From NCBI RefSeq assembly GCF_009792315.1, contig NZ_CP045542.1:372001-436000 (forward strand): a DNA stretch of 64,000 nt. The letters run 5' to 3'. Made by a program: the position numbers and the translations under genes. The notes under the pieces are model-generated. The model had not been told where the DNA came from. It did not search any database and worked only from the letters and a program-made list of their open reading frames with translations. Source of the DNA: Mycoplasma sp. NEAQ87857 (GTDB lineage Bacteria > Bacillota_I > Bacilli_A > Mycoplasmatales > Metamycoplasmataceae). Positions 1 through 10,154 of this stretch are shown piece by piece. Within the stretch, counting starts at the first letter, position 1. Each line of letters starts with the position of its first letter.

Positions 1-936
1 CAAATTGAAGGTACTCAAGCAACTTTGGAAGATATTTTTGATTCCAATATCAGTCAAAACATTAATTTAGATGTAGATGAAGTAATTAATTATATTAAAG
101 CTACTAATTATGCTATACAGAGATTGCAAACCTTTCCATTATGTAATAGGTTGCTTTTAGAAGTTCATAAAATATTACTTGATAATACTAGAGGTAAGGA
201 TAAACACCCAGGTGAATTTCGTAGAAGTCAAAATTGAATTGGTGGAGTTAATTCAACTATTAAAACTGCTAGATTTATACCACCAGATGTAAATTATATG
301 AAACAAGCTTTATCTGATTTAGAAATATATATGAATAATGATGATCAATTGGATGATTTAATTAAGATTGCTTTAATTCATTATCAATTTGAAACAATTC
401 ATCCATTTTTAGATGACAATGGACGAATTGGAAGATTATTAATTGTTTTATACTTATTAGAAAAGAAAATTATTAAAGCACCTTCTTTATATATGTCATT
501 TTACTTAAAACAACACAGAATTGAATATTATGATAGAATGACTACAATTAGACAAACAGGTGATTATGAGCAATGAATTAAGTTCTTTTTAGATGGTATT
601 TATATTAGTGCTAAAAATGCAATTGAAACGATAGATGAACTAATCAAACTAAGAAATATTAATTTAACTAAAATCAATGATCAAAATTTTAATAAAAGAA
701 CTAAAGAAACTGCTATTAAAATTTTTAATTACCTAGAAGCTCATCCTGTTATAGATATTACTAAAACTGCAGCTGATTTATCTATTACTTATAATACTGC
801 TTCTTCAGCTATAAATAAACTTAAAGATTTAGCTATTATTAAACTTAATAAAAATCAAGAAAGAAATAAAGTCTATAGCTACTATGAATATATAGAAATC
901 TTAAAAGAAGGAACAGAAATTATACCTACAGAATAA
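1..936 (+). CDS. Fic family protein, 5' truncated by window edge
   Basis: Fic proteins transfer AMP (or another nucleotide moiety) from a nucleotide to a target hydroxyl. The visible 311 residues begin at QIEGTQATLED, which matches the end of the class II inhibitory helix motif ([S/T]xxxE[G/N]) and the following conserved segment; the true start lies upstream of the window. The Fic core is HPFLDDNGRIGR at about residues 132-143, with the catalytic His, but the canonical HPFxDGNGR has a Gly where this protein has a second Asp. The C-terminal ~100 residues (after Trp at 574-576) look like a winged-helix DNA-binding domain (repeat of Thr/Ala-rich helices, 'KTAADLSITYNTASSAINKL'-like helix-turn-helix), common in this Fic subgroup. 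Two in-frame TGA codons (235, 574) are read as Trp. A strong terminator follows. Family assignment is firm; activity and target are unknown. Confidence 0.88.
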
Positions 937-947
937 TAATTAAAAAT

Positions 948-990
948 AAAAATTGAGATATTACTTATAACTAAGCATATCTCAATTTTT
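948..990. terminator. Bidirectional terminator between fic and the convergent hypothetical gene
   Basis: A perfect 14-bp inverted repeat (948-961 and 977-990, 15-nt loop) begins with an A run and ends with a T run, so it can terminate the fic transcript on the plus strand and the convergent gene at 991-1419 on the minus strand. Confidence 0.85.
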
Positions 991-1419
991 TTATACTGTT
1001 TGATTTATATTTTCCTTATATCTTTGTTGGATGTAAATTAATTTAACCTTGTTTTCATCATCACTTAAAATCACATTCACAGTATCAAGAATCTGAAGTT
1101 CATTAAATTCACTTAATGGCATTTGGAATAATGGTTGTTGAACATTATGTGCATTTTCTAAAAAGGTATTAACTCCGATTCTATAATAGTTGTTTAAATT
1201 GATTTTAAATGGTAAATCAAACTCATTAGTGTATAAATTAATTCAGTTTTCTAAGTTATTGACATCAGAATCTTTATCAGTAGCAGTTACAAAGATTAAA
1301 TCTTCATCTAAAAATAAAATTGGTAAGCAATATTTGCTTGTATCATTAGAGAAGTTTTCAACTCCATCTGCTAGCTGAGCATTCATTCGATGTAGATCAA
1401 ATAATATTTTCTTGTCCAT
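991..1419 (-). CDS. Hypothetical protein, 142 aa
   Basis: I do not recognise this gene. The frame runs from ATG at 1419 (GGAGC Shine-Dalgarno about 6 nt upstream) to TAA at 991-993, immediately against the terminator hairpin, with one in-frame TGA (Trp) in the middle. The protein begins MDKKILFDLHRMNAQLAD, is acidic, has no signal peptide and no membrane segment, and alternates short hydrophobic strands with Asp/Asn-rich turns, suggesting a small soluble cytoplasmic alpha/beta protein. It stands alone between a terminator on each side, with a possible TTATAAAT promoter just upstream. The clean Shine-Dalgarno, full-length frame and dedicated terminator support a real gene; no function can be inferred. 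Confidence 0.7.
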
Positions 1420-1603
1420 TGTTGCTCCAATTTATAAATAAATAATTTATAACAATGAACTAAAAATAAACTAATTTAACACAAAAATATTAAACTTATG
1501 CATTCTTTTACAAAAGATTAAAACGCAAGCGATAATAAGATGATAAAACGACAAATATGTCGTTTTATGTTCCTTTAGTACCTAAAGCATCAAAAATAAA
1601 ACA

Positions 1604-1627
1604 AAAGACACTAATATTAGTGTCTTT
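1604..1627 (-). terminator. Terminator of the RNase J gene
   Basis: A perfect 24-nt palindrome (12-bp arms) lies 5 nt past the RNase J stop codon; on the minus strand it is followed by a T-rich run (TTTTGTTTTATTTTTG). A second, independent hairpin with 11-bp arms (1543-1553/1558-1568, 4-nt loop) lies about 40 nt further downstream. Confidence 0.8.
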
Positions 1628-1631
1628 GTAA

Positions 1632-3512
1632 TTAAATTTCATCTTCTTCATCAATATCTAAATCATCATTTTCTACATCTCCAAAAATTGAGCGATGTAC
1701 TTTTGATAAAATATCTTTTTGTTTTTTAGAAATTTTTGAAGGTTGGTCATCTTCAGTAATTGTTATATCTTTAACTGTACCATCATCAGTTTTATTATTA
1801 GTGAATTGAATTTTCAATTTAGCAAATTCACGATCAGGTTTTTCGTTGGTAAAAATAATTGTAGGAACTATAATAGGATTTCTTCTTTTTTCTTTATAGA
1901 ATAATGAACCAAGACGTTCAATAATAATTTTTTCAATATCTTCTTTAGTTCAATTTTTAGTATTTTTAATGTGGTATAAAACTGCACCATGAGTTACTCT
2001 TTTAGTTTCATCAATTAACTTCTTAGAAGTTTTAACAAAGAAACTTCCTCTAGTAATAATTTGAGGACGACCTATGATTGCATTTTTACTTTTGTCAATA
2101 ATAAAAACAATATTAACAAAACCACTATCTTTTAATCTAGCTCTTTCTTTAATAATGGTATTTGAAGTAGTTAAAACTGTGTTTCCATCAATATATACTG
2201 GTCCAAAGTTAATTTTTTCATCAGTTTTGGTGATAGTATTATTTAGCATTTGATACACTTCACCCTTACGTAAAATTAAAACATTATTTGGATCAACACC
2301 ATTATCTACAGCAGATTGTCCATGCACAATGCTCATACGATATTCACCATGATAAGGTAAGAAATATTTAGGTTTAGTTAATTGGAAAATTTTATCATGC
2401 TCTCATTTATAAGCGTGACCTGAAGTATGTAAATATCCATCAGGACCATTTTCTTTAATAATAGCTCCTAATTTATATAAACGATTAATTAATAATTCTA
2501 CTACCATTCTATTTCCTGGAATAGGGCTAGATGAGAAAATAACCACATCACCTTTGGTTATTTTAATAGTAGCATGCTTACCATAACTCATTCTTGATAA
2601 AGCTGCAAGTTGTTCTCCTTGAGAACCTGTAGTTAAAATTACTAAATCTTTATCAGGGACATTAGGTAATTGTTTTTTGTCAATTAAAACATCATTTCCA
2701 ACATTAATATAACCTAATTTACGACCAATTTTAATCCCTTGAATCATTGAACGACCAAAAGTAATAACTTTTTTATTTAACTTAGCTGCAAGTTCAATAA
2801 TAACTTTAACTCTAGTTAAATTTGAAGCAAAAGAAGTAATAATAATTTTTCTTTTAGCTTCTTTCATATGTCTTTCAATATCAGTTAAAATATCACTTTC
2901 ACTAGGTGAATGATTTGGTCTCATAGCATTGGTTGAATCACTTAATAAAGCTGTAAGACCTTCTTTTCCAATTTGATCTAATCTAGCAAAATCAGTGTAA
3001 TTACCAATTGGAGTATAATCAAACCTAAAATCTCCAGTACACATTATGCTACCATTTGGGGTAGTTACTCTTACTCCAAAAGCATCAGGAATAGAGTGTT
3101 GAGCAGTTCAAAAATCAACTTTACAATGATTCGGGAATTTAAATACATCAGCTTTATTAATTTCAATAAATTCAACTTTTTTTGTGATCTTATGATCTTC
3201 AAATTTGAGCTTTAGATATTGGATTGCAATTCTTGGAGCATATATTCTTTTTAATTTAGTTTGCTTAACTAAATAAACAACTCCACCAATGTGGTCTTCA
3301 TGACCGTGGGTAATAAATAATCCTTCAATGATTTTACCTTTTTGATTAAGATATTCATAATTAGGAATGATACCTTTAACTCCTGAGTTAAATGTATCTG
3401 CAAATTTAATACCAGCATCAATTATAAAAATATGATTTTCATGTTCGATTAAGAGAGTTGATTTACCAATTTCTTCAACTCCTCCTAACGCAACTATTTT
3501 AGTTGGTTTCAT
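1632..3512 (-). CDS. rnj: Ribonuclease J, 626 aa
   Basis: Metallo-beta-lactamase/beta-CASP ribonuclease with endo- and 5'-3' exonuclease activity in mRNA decay and RNA maturation. The metal-binding HxHxDH motif is visible as HGHEDH (His69, His71, Asp73, His74), preceded by the strand motif IIDAGIKF; later blocks include SDSTNAMRP (beta-CASP region), TTGSQGEQLAALSRMSYG and the C-terminal histidine motif HTSGHAY. The last ~60 residues form an acidic tail (GDVENDDLDIDEEDEI), which makes the protein a little longer than the usual 555-615 aa. Frame is interrupted only by TGA (Trp) at 1950 and 3108 and one near 2400. Monocistronic, with a TATAAT box on the minus strand at about 3591-3596 and a GGAAGAGAG Shine-Dalgarno. 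Mollicutes often carry two paralogues (J1 and J2); I cannot tell which this is. Confidence 0.93.
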
Positions 3513-3678
3513 AAATTCTCTCTTCCGTTTAAAAATTAATAATAGTGAAAAGTATAATGAAAATAATTTTAAAAATTATTAACTTGTTATATTATAAAGT
3601 AAAAGTTAATTTTATATATTAATTTAACTTGCTAAAGACAGAAATTTTAAAACTTTATTTGTTTTATTTCTTTATTGT

Positions 3679-3684
3679 TATAAT
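3679..3684 (+). promoter_or_regulatory. Extended -10 promoter of the ECF-like gene, leaderless arrangement
   Basis: TGTTATAAT (3676-3684) is a TGnTATAAT extended -10. The ATG at 3692 is where transcription should start, and no Shine-Dalgarno is present, so a leaderless mRNA is likely. Confidence 0.6.
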
Positions 3685-3691
3685 AGTTTTT

Positions 3692-4975
3692 ATGAAAATT
3701 AAATTAACACAAAATAAGGATTTAAAGCGATTTTTTAACAAAAAATCACTTAATAGTTTTTTAACCAGCTTTATTCTAGAATTGCTTGCAATTGCTTTTT
3801 GAACAATTGCTTTTAAGGTTGATTTTGAATCTTATGGAATGCAATTATTAATTGGATTTACTGGGGTGATTTTAATTACATTATCAATCTTAACTAGATA
3901 TATTGATAGTGTTTTTTATTCAGATAACATTCTTTTAAATAGATTATTATTGGCTAATAATTCATATTGAAATAAATTTGGTTTAAATATTTTATGAATT
4001 AGCCCAATTTTATTTTTTATTTTTAAACAATTTTATTTGTTTAAAAATATTACTTTAAATATTAAAGATAATAATGAATTAAGTGATATTGATTTAGATA
4101 AATATCTTAAAGTATTTCAAAATGATGCTTTTGATCGTTTTATCAATAAAAACTTACGTCTAAATACTAGTGAAATAGCAATTAGTGGAATTTTAATGGG
4201 AATTTTTGTCATAGTTACTTATATTACTAGATTAACTTTAGCTAAATTTATTGGTTTAAACTTTGAATATGTTTTTTATATTATTTTTGCATATTTATTT
4301 AGGTATTTTAAAGGAACTTTTTTAGCAATAGCTTCAGATATTTTAATTTTATTAATCACAGGAAGATTAGGAACTTGATATTGAGCTTATGCTTTAGTAC
4401 CTATAATGGTAGTTATTTATTCTTCAGTCTTTTTTGATGTTTTTGAGAAAAATAAAACAGTAAGTGTAATTTATTCTAATTTAGCTTTAATTGCAGCTTT
4501 TATTAGTTTAACAGTAGTATTTATTTTCCAAGCTCAAGCAGCTGCAGGATTAAATGGAAAAATTAAAATTAGCCAAGTATTTGGATTAAGAAGTATCTCA
4601 TTATGAGTTGGTATTTTATTAATGATACTTGCAGCAATTTCATTAATCATTACTTGAATATTAACCTTTTTGTTTTTCAAAAAACAAAAAGAACAACTTT
4701 TATACTATGTAATTTCATTTGCTTTAGCTACTAGTGTAGTAGTGTTTGTAAGATGAATTTGAGGTCCTTATGCTTTTATTAAATACTATATGTATCTAGG
4801 AAGATTTCCAAGTAATTTTGATGTTAAAAGTAAATATATAGCAGTTATGATTCCTATTATTATTAAATCTTTAGTAGCTGTACCTTTATATACTTATTTA
4901 TTAACCTCATTAATTCATCCGTTAAAACTATTAAAACATAAATTTTTAATAGTAAAAAGTAGCTATGGATATTAA
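3692..4975 (+). CDS. ECF-transporter S-component-like membrane protein, 427 aa
   Basis: Multi-pass integral membrane protein. The N-terminal third has two to three hydrophobic segments (around residues 20-80 and 90-110), a soluble stretch rich in Asp/Asn (NDNELSDIDLDKYLK) and then a C-terminal bundle of about six helices starting at IAISGILMGIFVIVTYITRL. The pattern FEYVFYIIFAYLFRYFKGTFLAIASDILILLITG followed by an aromatic segment resembles the S (substrate-binding) subunits of energy-coupling-factor vitamin transporters of the FolT type, which dock on a shared EcfAAT module. The long N-terminal extension is typical of mycoplasmal members. Several in-frame TGA codons are Trp. Monocistronic, with its own extended -10 promoter and a terminator. 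Substrate is not predictable; a generic hypothetical membrane protein is the alternative. Confidence 0.6.
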
Positions 4976-4979
4976 TTTT

Positions 4980-5015
4980 AAATTTCTGTCATTATGACAG
5001 AAATTTTTGTTTTTT
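4980..5015 (+). terminator. Rho-independent terminator
   Basis: 13-nt inverted repeat (4980-4992/4994-5006) centred on CTGTCATTATGACAG, followed by TTTTGTTTTTTT, 4 nt after the stop codon of the preceding gene. Confidence 0.85.
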
Positions 5016-5144
5016 TGCTTATTTAAGAAAATGAATTTAATGTTTATTTTTGTTTAATCAACAAAAATAAAATGATTAAATTTGCTTGAAAAATTCGCTA
5101 AAAATAACTAATAAACACAATGGTAAAAGGCAAAATTATGGTAT

Positions 5145-5150
5145 TATAAT
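5145..5150 (+). promoter_or_regulatory. -10 box of secDF, leaderless arrangement
   Basis: TATAAT ends 5 nt before the ATG at 5156 and there is no Shine-Dalgarno, so the transcript would begin at or next to the start codon. Confidence 0.55.
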
Positions 5151-5155
5151 TAAAT

Positions 5156-7750
5156 ATGATTAATTGAATAAAAAAAATATTTAAATTAACAAATTTTAAA
5201 CGTTTTTTTATTAGTGCAATTACCATTATTTCAACTATTTTAGTTATTGTTTTTGGAAGCTTCTTTTATGTTTCAAAAAACGTAAATAAATCAATTGAAT
5301 ACGGTGGTGGTGTTGAAGTATTAGTTAAAGTTAAAACTGATGATTCTAATCAAAAAACTAGTGATAATTTAGTTAATACAGTAAGAGATTCATTACAAAA
5401 TAGATTAACCGGAGGTACTGGTTTAAACGGTATTACTGTGTCTAATCAAGGTGAATCTGTTTTAAGAATTACTCGTAGTGGATCATTGAGTAATGATGAA
5501 CTTAAATCATTTGAACGTGAAATAGTTAATAAACCAATTTTAACTATTACTGACACTGAAATGAGACCTTTATTCCAAAAAGAAGGGGATACAATTGCTT
5601 TTGTTAAAGATGCACCTCAAATTTTAGAGCTTCAAACTAACATCAACAAATGAATTCCACCTTTTTCAGCAGCTAAAGCTGAAATTGGACCTACTGGTCA
5701 ATGAAGTGTATTGATTGATTTAACTGATAGTTCTGCAAAAACTGCATGATTTGAAGCTACATCATACATTGCAAGTTTACCAATGGGTAAAAATAAGATG
5801 TTAATTTGATTAAACATTAATGATTTAATCAAAAAAGCTCAAGATGAATTTCCAGATCAATGAGCTAAAGCTAACTTTAATTTATGAAACTTTATTCATA
5901 TTGATGAAATGGCTAATAATCCTTTAAAAGAACATCAAATTAAAGCTAAAGATTATTTAATTTCAGATCCTTCAGTTCAACAAGGGATTGATAGTGATAA
6001 AACTGTAATTAATGGTAGTTTTAATCAAACTACAGCAACTAAATTAGCTACTGGAATTACTTTTGGATTAAGTAATTATTCATTGAATATTGAACAAACT
6101 AACTATATTGATTCATCAAAGAATCAAAATTCATTCAATTATGCAATGATTGCTGGAATAGTTATTTTTAGTGCTATAGCATTATTTATGATCATTAATT
6201 ATGGTTTATTAGGTGCATTAAGTACTATTAGTATGGCTTTATACATCTTTTTAACCTTATTAATGTTTAGTGTTTTAAGAGGCGAATATTCTCCTTCAAC
6301 ACTTGCGGCATTAATTATTGGAATTGGTATTAGTGTTGATGCTAATGTTATTACTTATGAAAGACTAAAACGACAAGTGTATCAAGGTGATTCGTTTAGA
6401 AAGTCCTATAAAAACTCAAATCGACAATCATTGTCATCAATTATGGATGCTAATATCACCACTATTATTGTTGGGTTTATCTTGTTCTATTTTGGAACTA
6501 TCAATGTTAAAGGGTTTAGTATTATTTTAGTACTATCGGTATTATTTACTCTTTTAGTAATGTTAGTTTTCCAAAGATCTTTAGCAACATTAATAGTTAA
6601 TAGTGGATTTTTTGACAATAGAACTTATTTATTAGGAATTAGAAAAAAATACATTAATAATAAAACTAAATTAGGTGCAGTAATTGAAAGAAATGACTTT
6701 TTAAAACAATCAAAATGATTTGCTTTAGGGTCTATGATTTTTATCTTAATTTCAGTTATTATTTTTGCTTCATTATCTATTAAAGCTAATGATTTTTGAG
6801 CTGGAGTAAATAGAAGTATTGAATTTAGTGGTGGAACATATATCACAATTGCTCCTAGTGGAGATACTAAAGCTTTAGATTTTGAAACCGCAAGCAAAAT
6901 CAAGCAAGCTATTATTGAGCAAAATCCTTTAAATTTAACTAATATTAATCACATTATTTCAATTAACAAGTCATTACAAATTAATAATCAAGATAGTTAT
7001 ATTTTATTAATTAAAACTAACCAAACTATTGCCGAAGCTATTAAACCTAATATCAATAGTTTATTAACCGCAACTATTGATACTATTCCAAACTTAAACT
7101 TAAACTTTGTAATTTTACCTAGAACTGTGTCAATTACAGAAGCAAATCACATTGTTCAAAATGCAACTATTGCAATATCAATTAGTTTTATTGGAATTGT
7201 GCTTTATTTATTATTAAGAATGAGCTGAACATTCTCATTTGCTGCAATTATTGGTTTAATTCATGACTTTTTAATGGTAGTTGCTTTTATTGTAATCACA
7301 AGATTACAAGTATCAAGTATAGTAGTAGCTGCAATGTTATCAATTTTAGGTTTAAGTATCAATGATACGGTAGTTACTTTTGATAAAATTCGTGAAACAA
7401 TTAATACCCAATATGTTAAAAAGATTCTAACTAAAGAAGATATTAAACACATTGTAAATACTTCAATTGCTGAAACATTAAAAAGAAGTTTATATACTTC
7501 ATTTACAACTATTTTTGCAATTGTAGTGTTATTATGCTTCCAAAATGCTACAGACTTTACATTTAACATTGTTATGCTATTTGGTATTACAATTGGAGTT
7601 TATTCATCAATCTTTATTTGTACATGATTCTGAAGTAAAGTTGAAAACTTACGTCAAAAAGGAATTAGAAAAAGAATCGAAAGTGGTTATTGAAATATTA
7701 ATAATCCAGAAGAACAAACATTTAATGGAATTAATGATTATGTAGCATAA
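5156..7750 (+). CDS. secDF: Protein translocase subunit SecDF (fused), 864 aa
   Basis: Membrane-embedded, proton-motive-force-driven accessory of the Sec translocon that helps pull exported proteins out of SecYEG. The SecD half starts with a signal-anchor helix and the motif EYGGGVEVLVKV, then a large external domain (about residues 45-330) and a six-helix bundle with NYGLLGALSTISMALY and GIGISVDANVITYERL (the conserved Asp of TM4). The SecF half starts at about residue 520, with SIEFSGGTYITI, a second external domain, and GLSINDTVVTFDKIRE in TM10. Fusion of SecD and SecF is usual in Firmicutes and many mycoplasmas. The gene is interrupted only by TGA (Trp) codons. No terminator-like hairpin is prominent after it, but ACAGTCAATTTCATTGACTG just past the stop is a 9-bp inverted repeat followed by TTTTT. 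Confidence 0.95.
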
Positions 7751-7775
7751 ACAGTCAATTTCATTGACTGTTTTT
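7751..7775 (+). terminator. Probable terminator of secDF
   Basis: Inverted repeat ACAGTCAATTTCATTGACTGT followed directly by TTTT, starting 1 nt after the secDF stop. Confidence 0.75.
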
Positions 7776-7821
7776 CTAATAAATTTTTATATAATATATT
7801 AACAATAAAAAAAGGAGTTTT

Positions 7822-9087
7822 ATGGCAAAATTTATCGACGAAGTTAAGATTATGGTGCAAGCTGGAAAAGGTGGAGATGGAATGATTTCATTCCGTAGAG
7901 AAGCTCATGTTGACAAAGGTGGACCTGATGGCGGAGATGGTGGAAATGGAGGAAACATCTACTTTGTAGGTGATTTAGGAAAAAATACACTATTAAGCTT
8001 TTACAAAAATAAACATATAGTTGCAGAAGATGGAGTTAAAGGGGGACCTAAAAACCTTTATGGAGCTAATGCAAAACATACTTATATCAAAGTTCCTATT
8101 GGTACTTTAGTTTACAATGGTAAAAAATTAATTGCTGATGTAATAGAACCTGATGTTCCATATTTAATTGCGAAAGGTGGTAAAGGTGGTAGAGGTAATA
8201 ATAAATTCAAAACCGCTAAAAATACCGCTCCTAGAATTTGTGAAAATGGAATGCCTGGAGAAAAATTTGAAGCTCACATTGTGTTAAAAATTCTTTCAGA
8301 TGTTGGATTAATTGGAAAACCTTCAGCAGGAAAATCAACTTTCTTAAACATTGTTTCTAATGCTAAAGCCAAAGTAGCAGAATATGAATTCACTACTTTA
8401 GTACCTCAATTAGGAATGGTTTCATTCCATGATAATTCATTTACTGTAGCTGATTTACCTGGATTAATTAAAGGTGCATCATTAGGTAAAGGATTAGGAA
8501 TCCAATTCTTAAAACACATTGAACGTTGTAGAGTAGTTGCTCATATTATTGACTTTGGTTCTGAAGAAAAAGATCCAATTGAAGATTATGAAACAATTTG
8601 TCAAGAAATTAAAAATTACAATTTAAAACTAGAAAATAAACCACAATTAGTTATTGCTAACAAAAGTGACTTAGAACATTTTGATCAACATTTAGCTAAG
8701 TTTAAAACTAAATATCCTGAAATAGAAATTATTCCTATTTCAGCTATTAATCATAAAAACATTGAACCAGTAAAAGCGGCAATGTGAAAAATGATTTCTG
8801 AATCTAACCTTCAACCAATTGAAAATGAAGCTGAAGAAATTAAAGTAATTGAATTTGAACCTGATTATGAAATTTTTTCACCATTCAAAGGTTATTATGA
8901 AGTTAGTGGTAAAAAAGTTGAAGAACTTTATCATAAAATTCCAATTGGTACTTATGATAACTTAGTTAGATTTAATAATATACTTAAAAAAATTGGTGTA
9001 TGAGAAGAATTGGTTAGAAAAGGGATTCAAGTAGGAGATACTGTATCTATTTATGGACTTCAATTCCAATGAGAGGATGAAGAGTAA
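7822..9087 (+). CDS. obg: GTPase Obg/CgtA, 421 aa
   Basis: Essential ribosome-associated GTPase of 50S assembly and stress control. The N-terminal glycine-rich Obg fold is obvious ([38 protein letters not shown], residues 1-158). The G domain follows: P-loop GKPSAGKS (165-172), switch II DLPG, NKSD and SAI. The C-terminal OCT domain (from about residue 345) ends in WEDEE. Start is ATG with AAAAGGAG 4 nt upstream. Trp codons at 8785 and 9001 and 9070 are TGA; the true stop is TAA at 9085. It is followed at once by the DUF3137 gene, with a possible start overlap, so both are probably one transcript. Confidence 0.96.
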
Positions 9088-9088
9088 T

Positions 9089-10144
9089 ATGCAATATGTA
9101 AGAGATAGCTTTAGTTTTAATGAATTTACTAATCAAGCTAAATCTATACTTCAATCAACTGTAAAGCAAGAAGTGGCTAATGCTTTTACTCCTAAAATTG
9201 CTCAACAATTAAAAGTTAATAAGACTCGTATAATCATTTCGTTATCAGTCTTTTTAGCTTCTTTTTTAATTGGTGCAATAGTTTCATTAATTACTTTTAA
9301 TTCAATAGCAATGATAGTATTTACTGCAATTTCAGCAATTGCATTAATTGTTACAACTGTTTTTTTAATAAGTTATCGTAAAACAGCTAATTATCTAAGT
9401 AAACAAATTCAAAGAAATTTAAATAGTGTAGAAATATATAATAAGATATTACAAATTATTGATCAAGCATTCCATTATCATGGAAATTCAATTACTTATG
9501 CTGATAATAATTTGGATTTTAATAGTGTAGACATTAATATTAAAGAACATGATTGATATCGCCCTTCAACCGTAGAAAGTACTGCTAAAATTATTCGTAC
9601 TAGTAAAAAATCATACTTTGACATTGATAACAAATATCCAATTTGTAGTCAAAATGTAATTTGAGAATATGTTTATCGTACTAAAGATAGAGAAGAAAAG
9701 AAACATTATTATGCAACTTTATTAAAAATTGATACTTCAAAGTCTAAAAGTAAGAATTTTAACTTTGGTATGTTTAGTCGAAACTGTGTTAATGGTAAAA
9801 AAATTAAATTAGAAAATAATGAGTTTAATAAAATAATGCAATTATACTCAGATAATGAGTTAGAAGCACGTAAAATGTATACTCCTTTAGCAATGGAGAA
9901 CACAGTAAAACATTATGCACAAAATCGTAAAAACCAAGCAAGTTTTAATTTAGGAATTGTTTCACACAATGATACAGTTTATGCTTCATTTTTAACTCCA
10001 GATAGTGGATTTTTAAATATTGATGTACCAATGTCTAGTAAAAAAGAAAAAATAGAAAGCAAAATTTTAAAAGATATTATTGTAGATGTCTTTACTTATT
10101 ATTATATTATTGCATATCTTTTTATACCGTTATATTTAGACTAG
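9089..10144 (+). CDS. DUF3137-type membrane protein, 351 aa
   Basis: Conserved membrane protein of unknown function. Residues ~45-100 hold two hydrophobic helices (ISLSVFLASFLIGAIVSL and IAMIVFTAISAIALIVTTVFLI) separated by a short loop; the rest is cytoplasmic. The C-terminal half carries the pattern typical of DUF3137: a beta-rich segment, NFGMFSRNCVNGKKIKLENNEFNK, then YSDNELEARKMYTPLAMEN and a short beta strand pair. Start codon is uncertain: ATG 9089 (GAAGAG upstream, 1 nt after the obg stop) was chosen; ATG 9077 in the same frame would overlap obg by 11 nt, and TTG 9053 is less likely. Translationally coupled to obg and followed 10 nt later by the P-type ATPase gene, so the three may be co-transcribed. 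Confidence 0.72.
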
Positions 10145-10154
10145 AAAGGATTTT

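Noticed and set aside
7261-7569. Minus-strand ORFs inside secDF (6625-6903, 7261-7569) and plus-strand second frame 7545-7745
   Set aside because: Overlap a conserved gene in another frame with no independent support.
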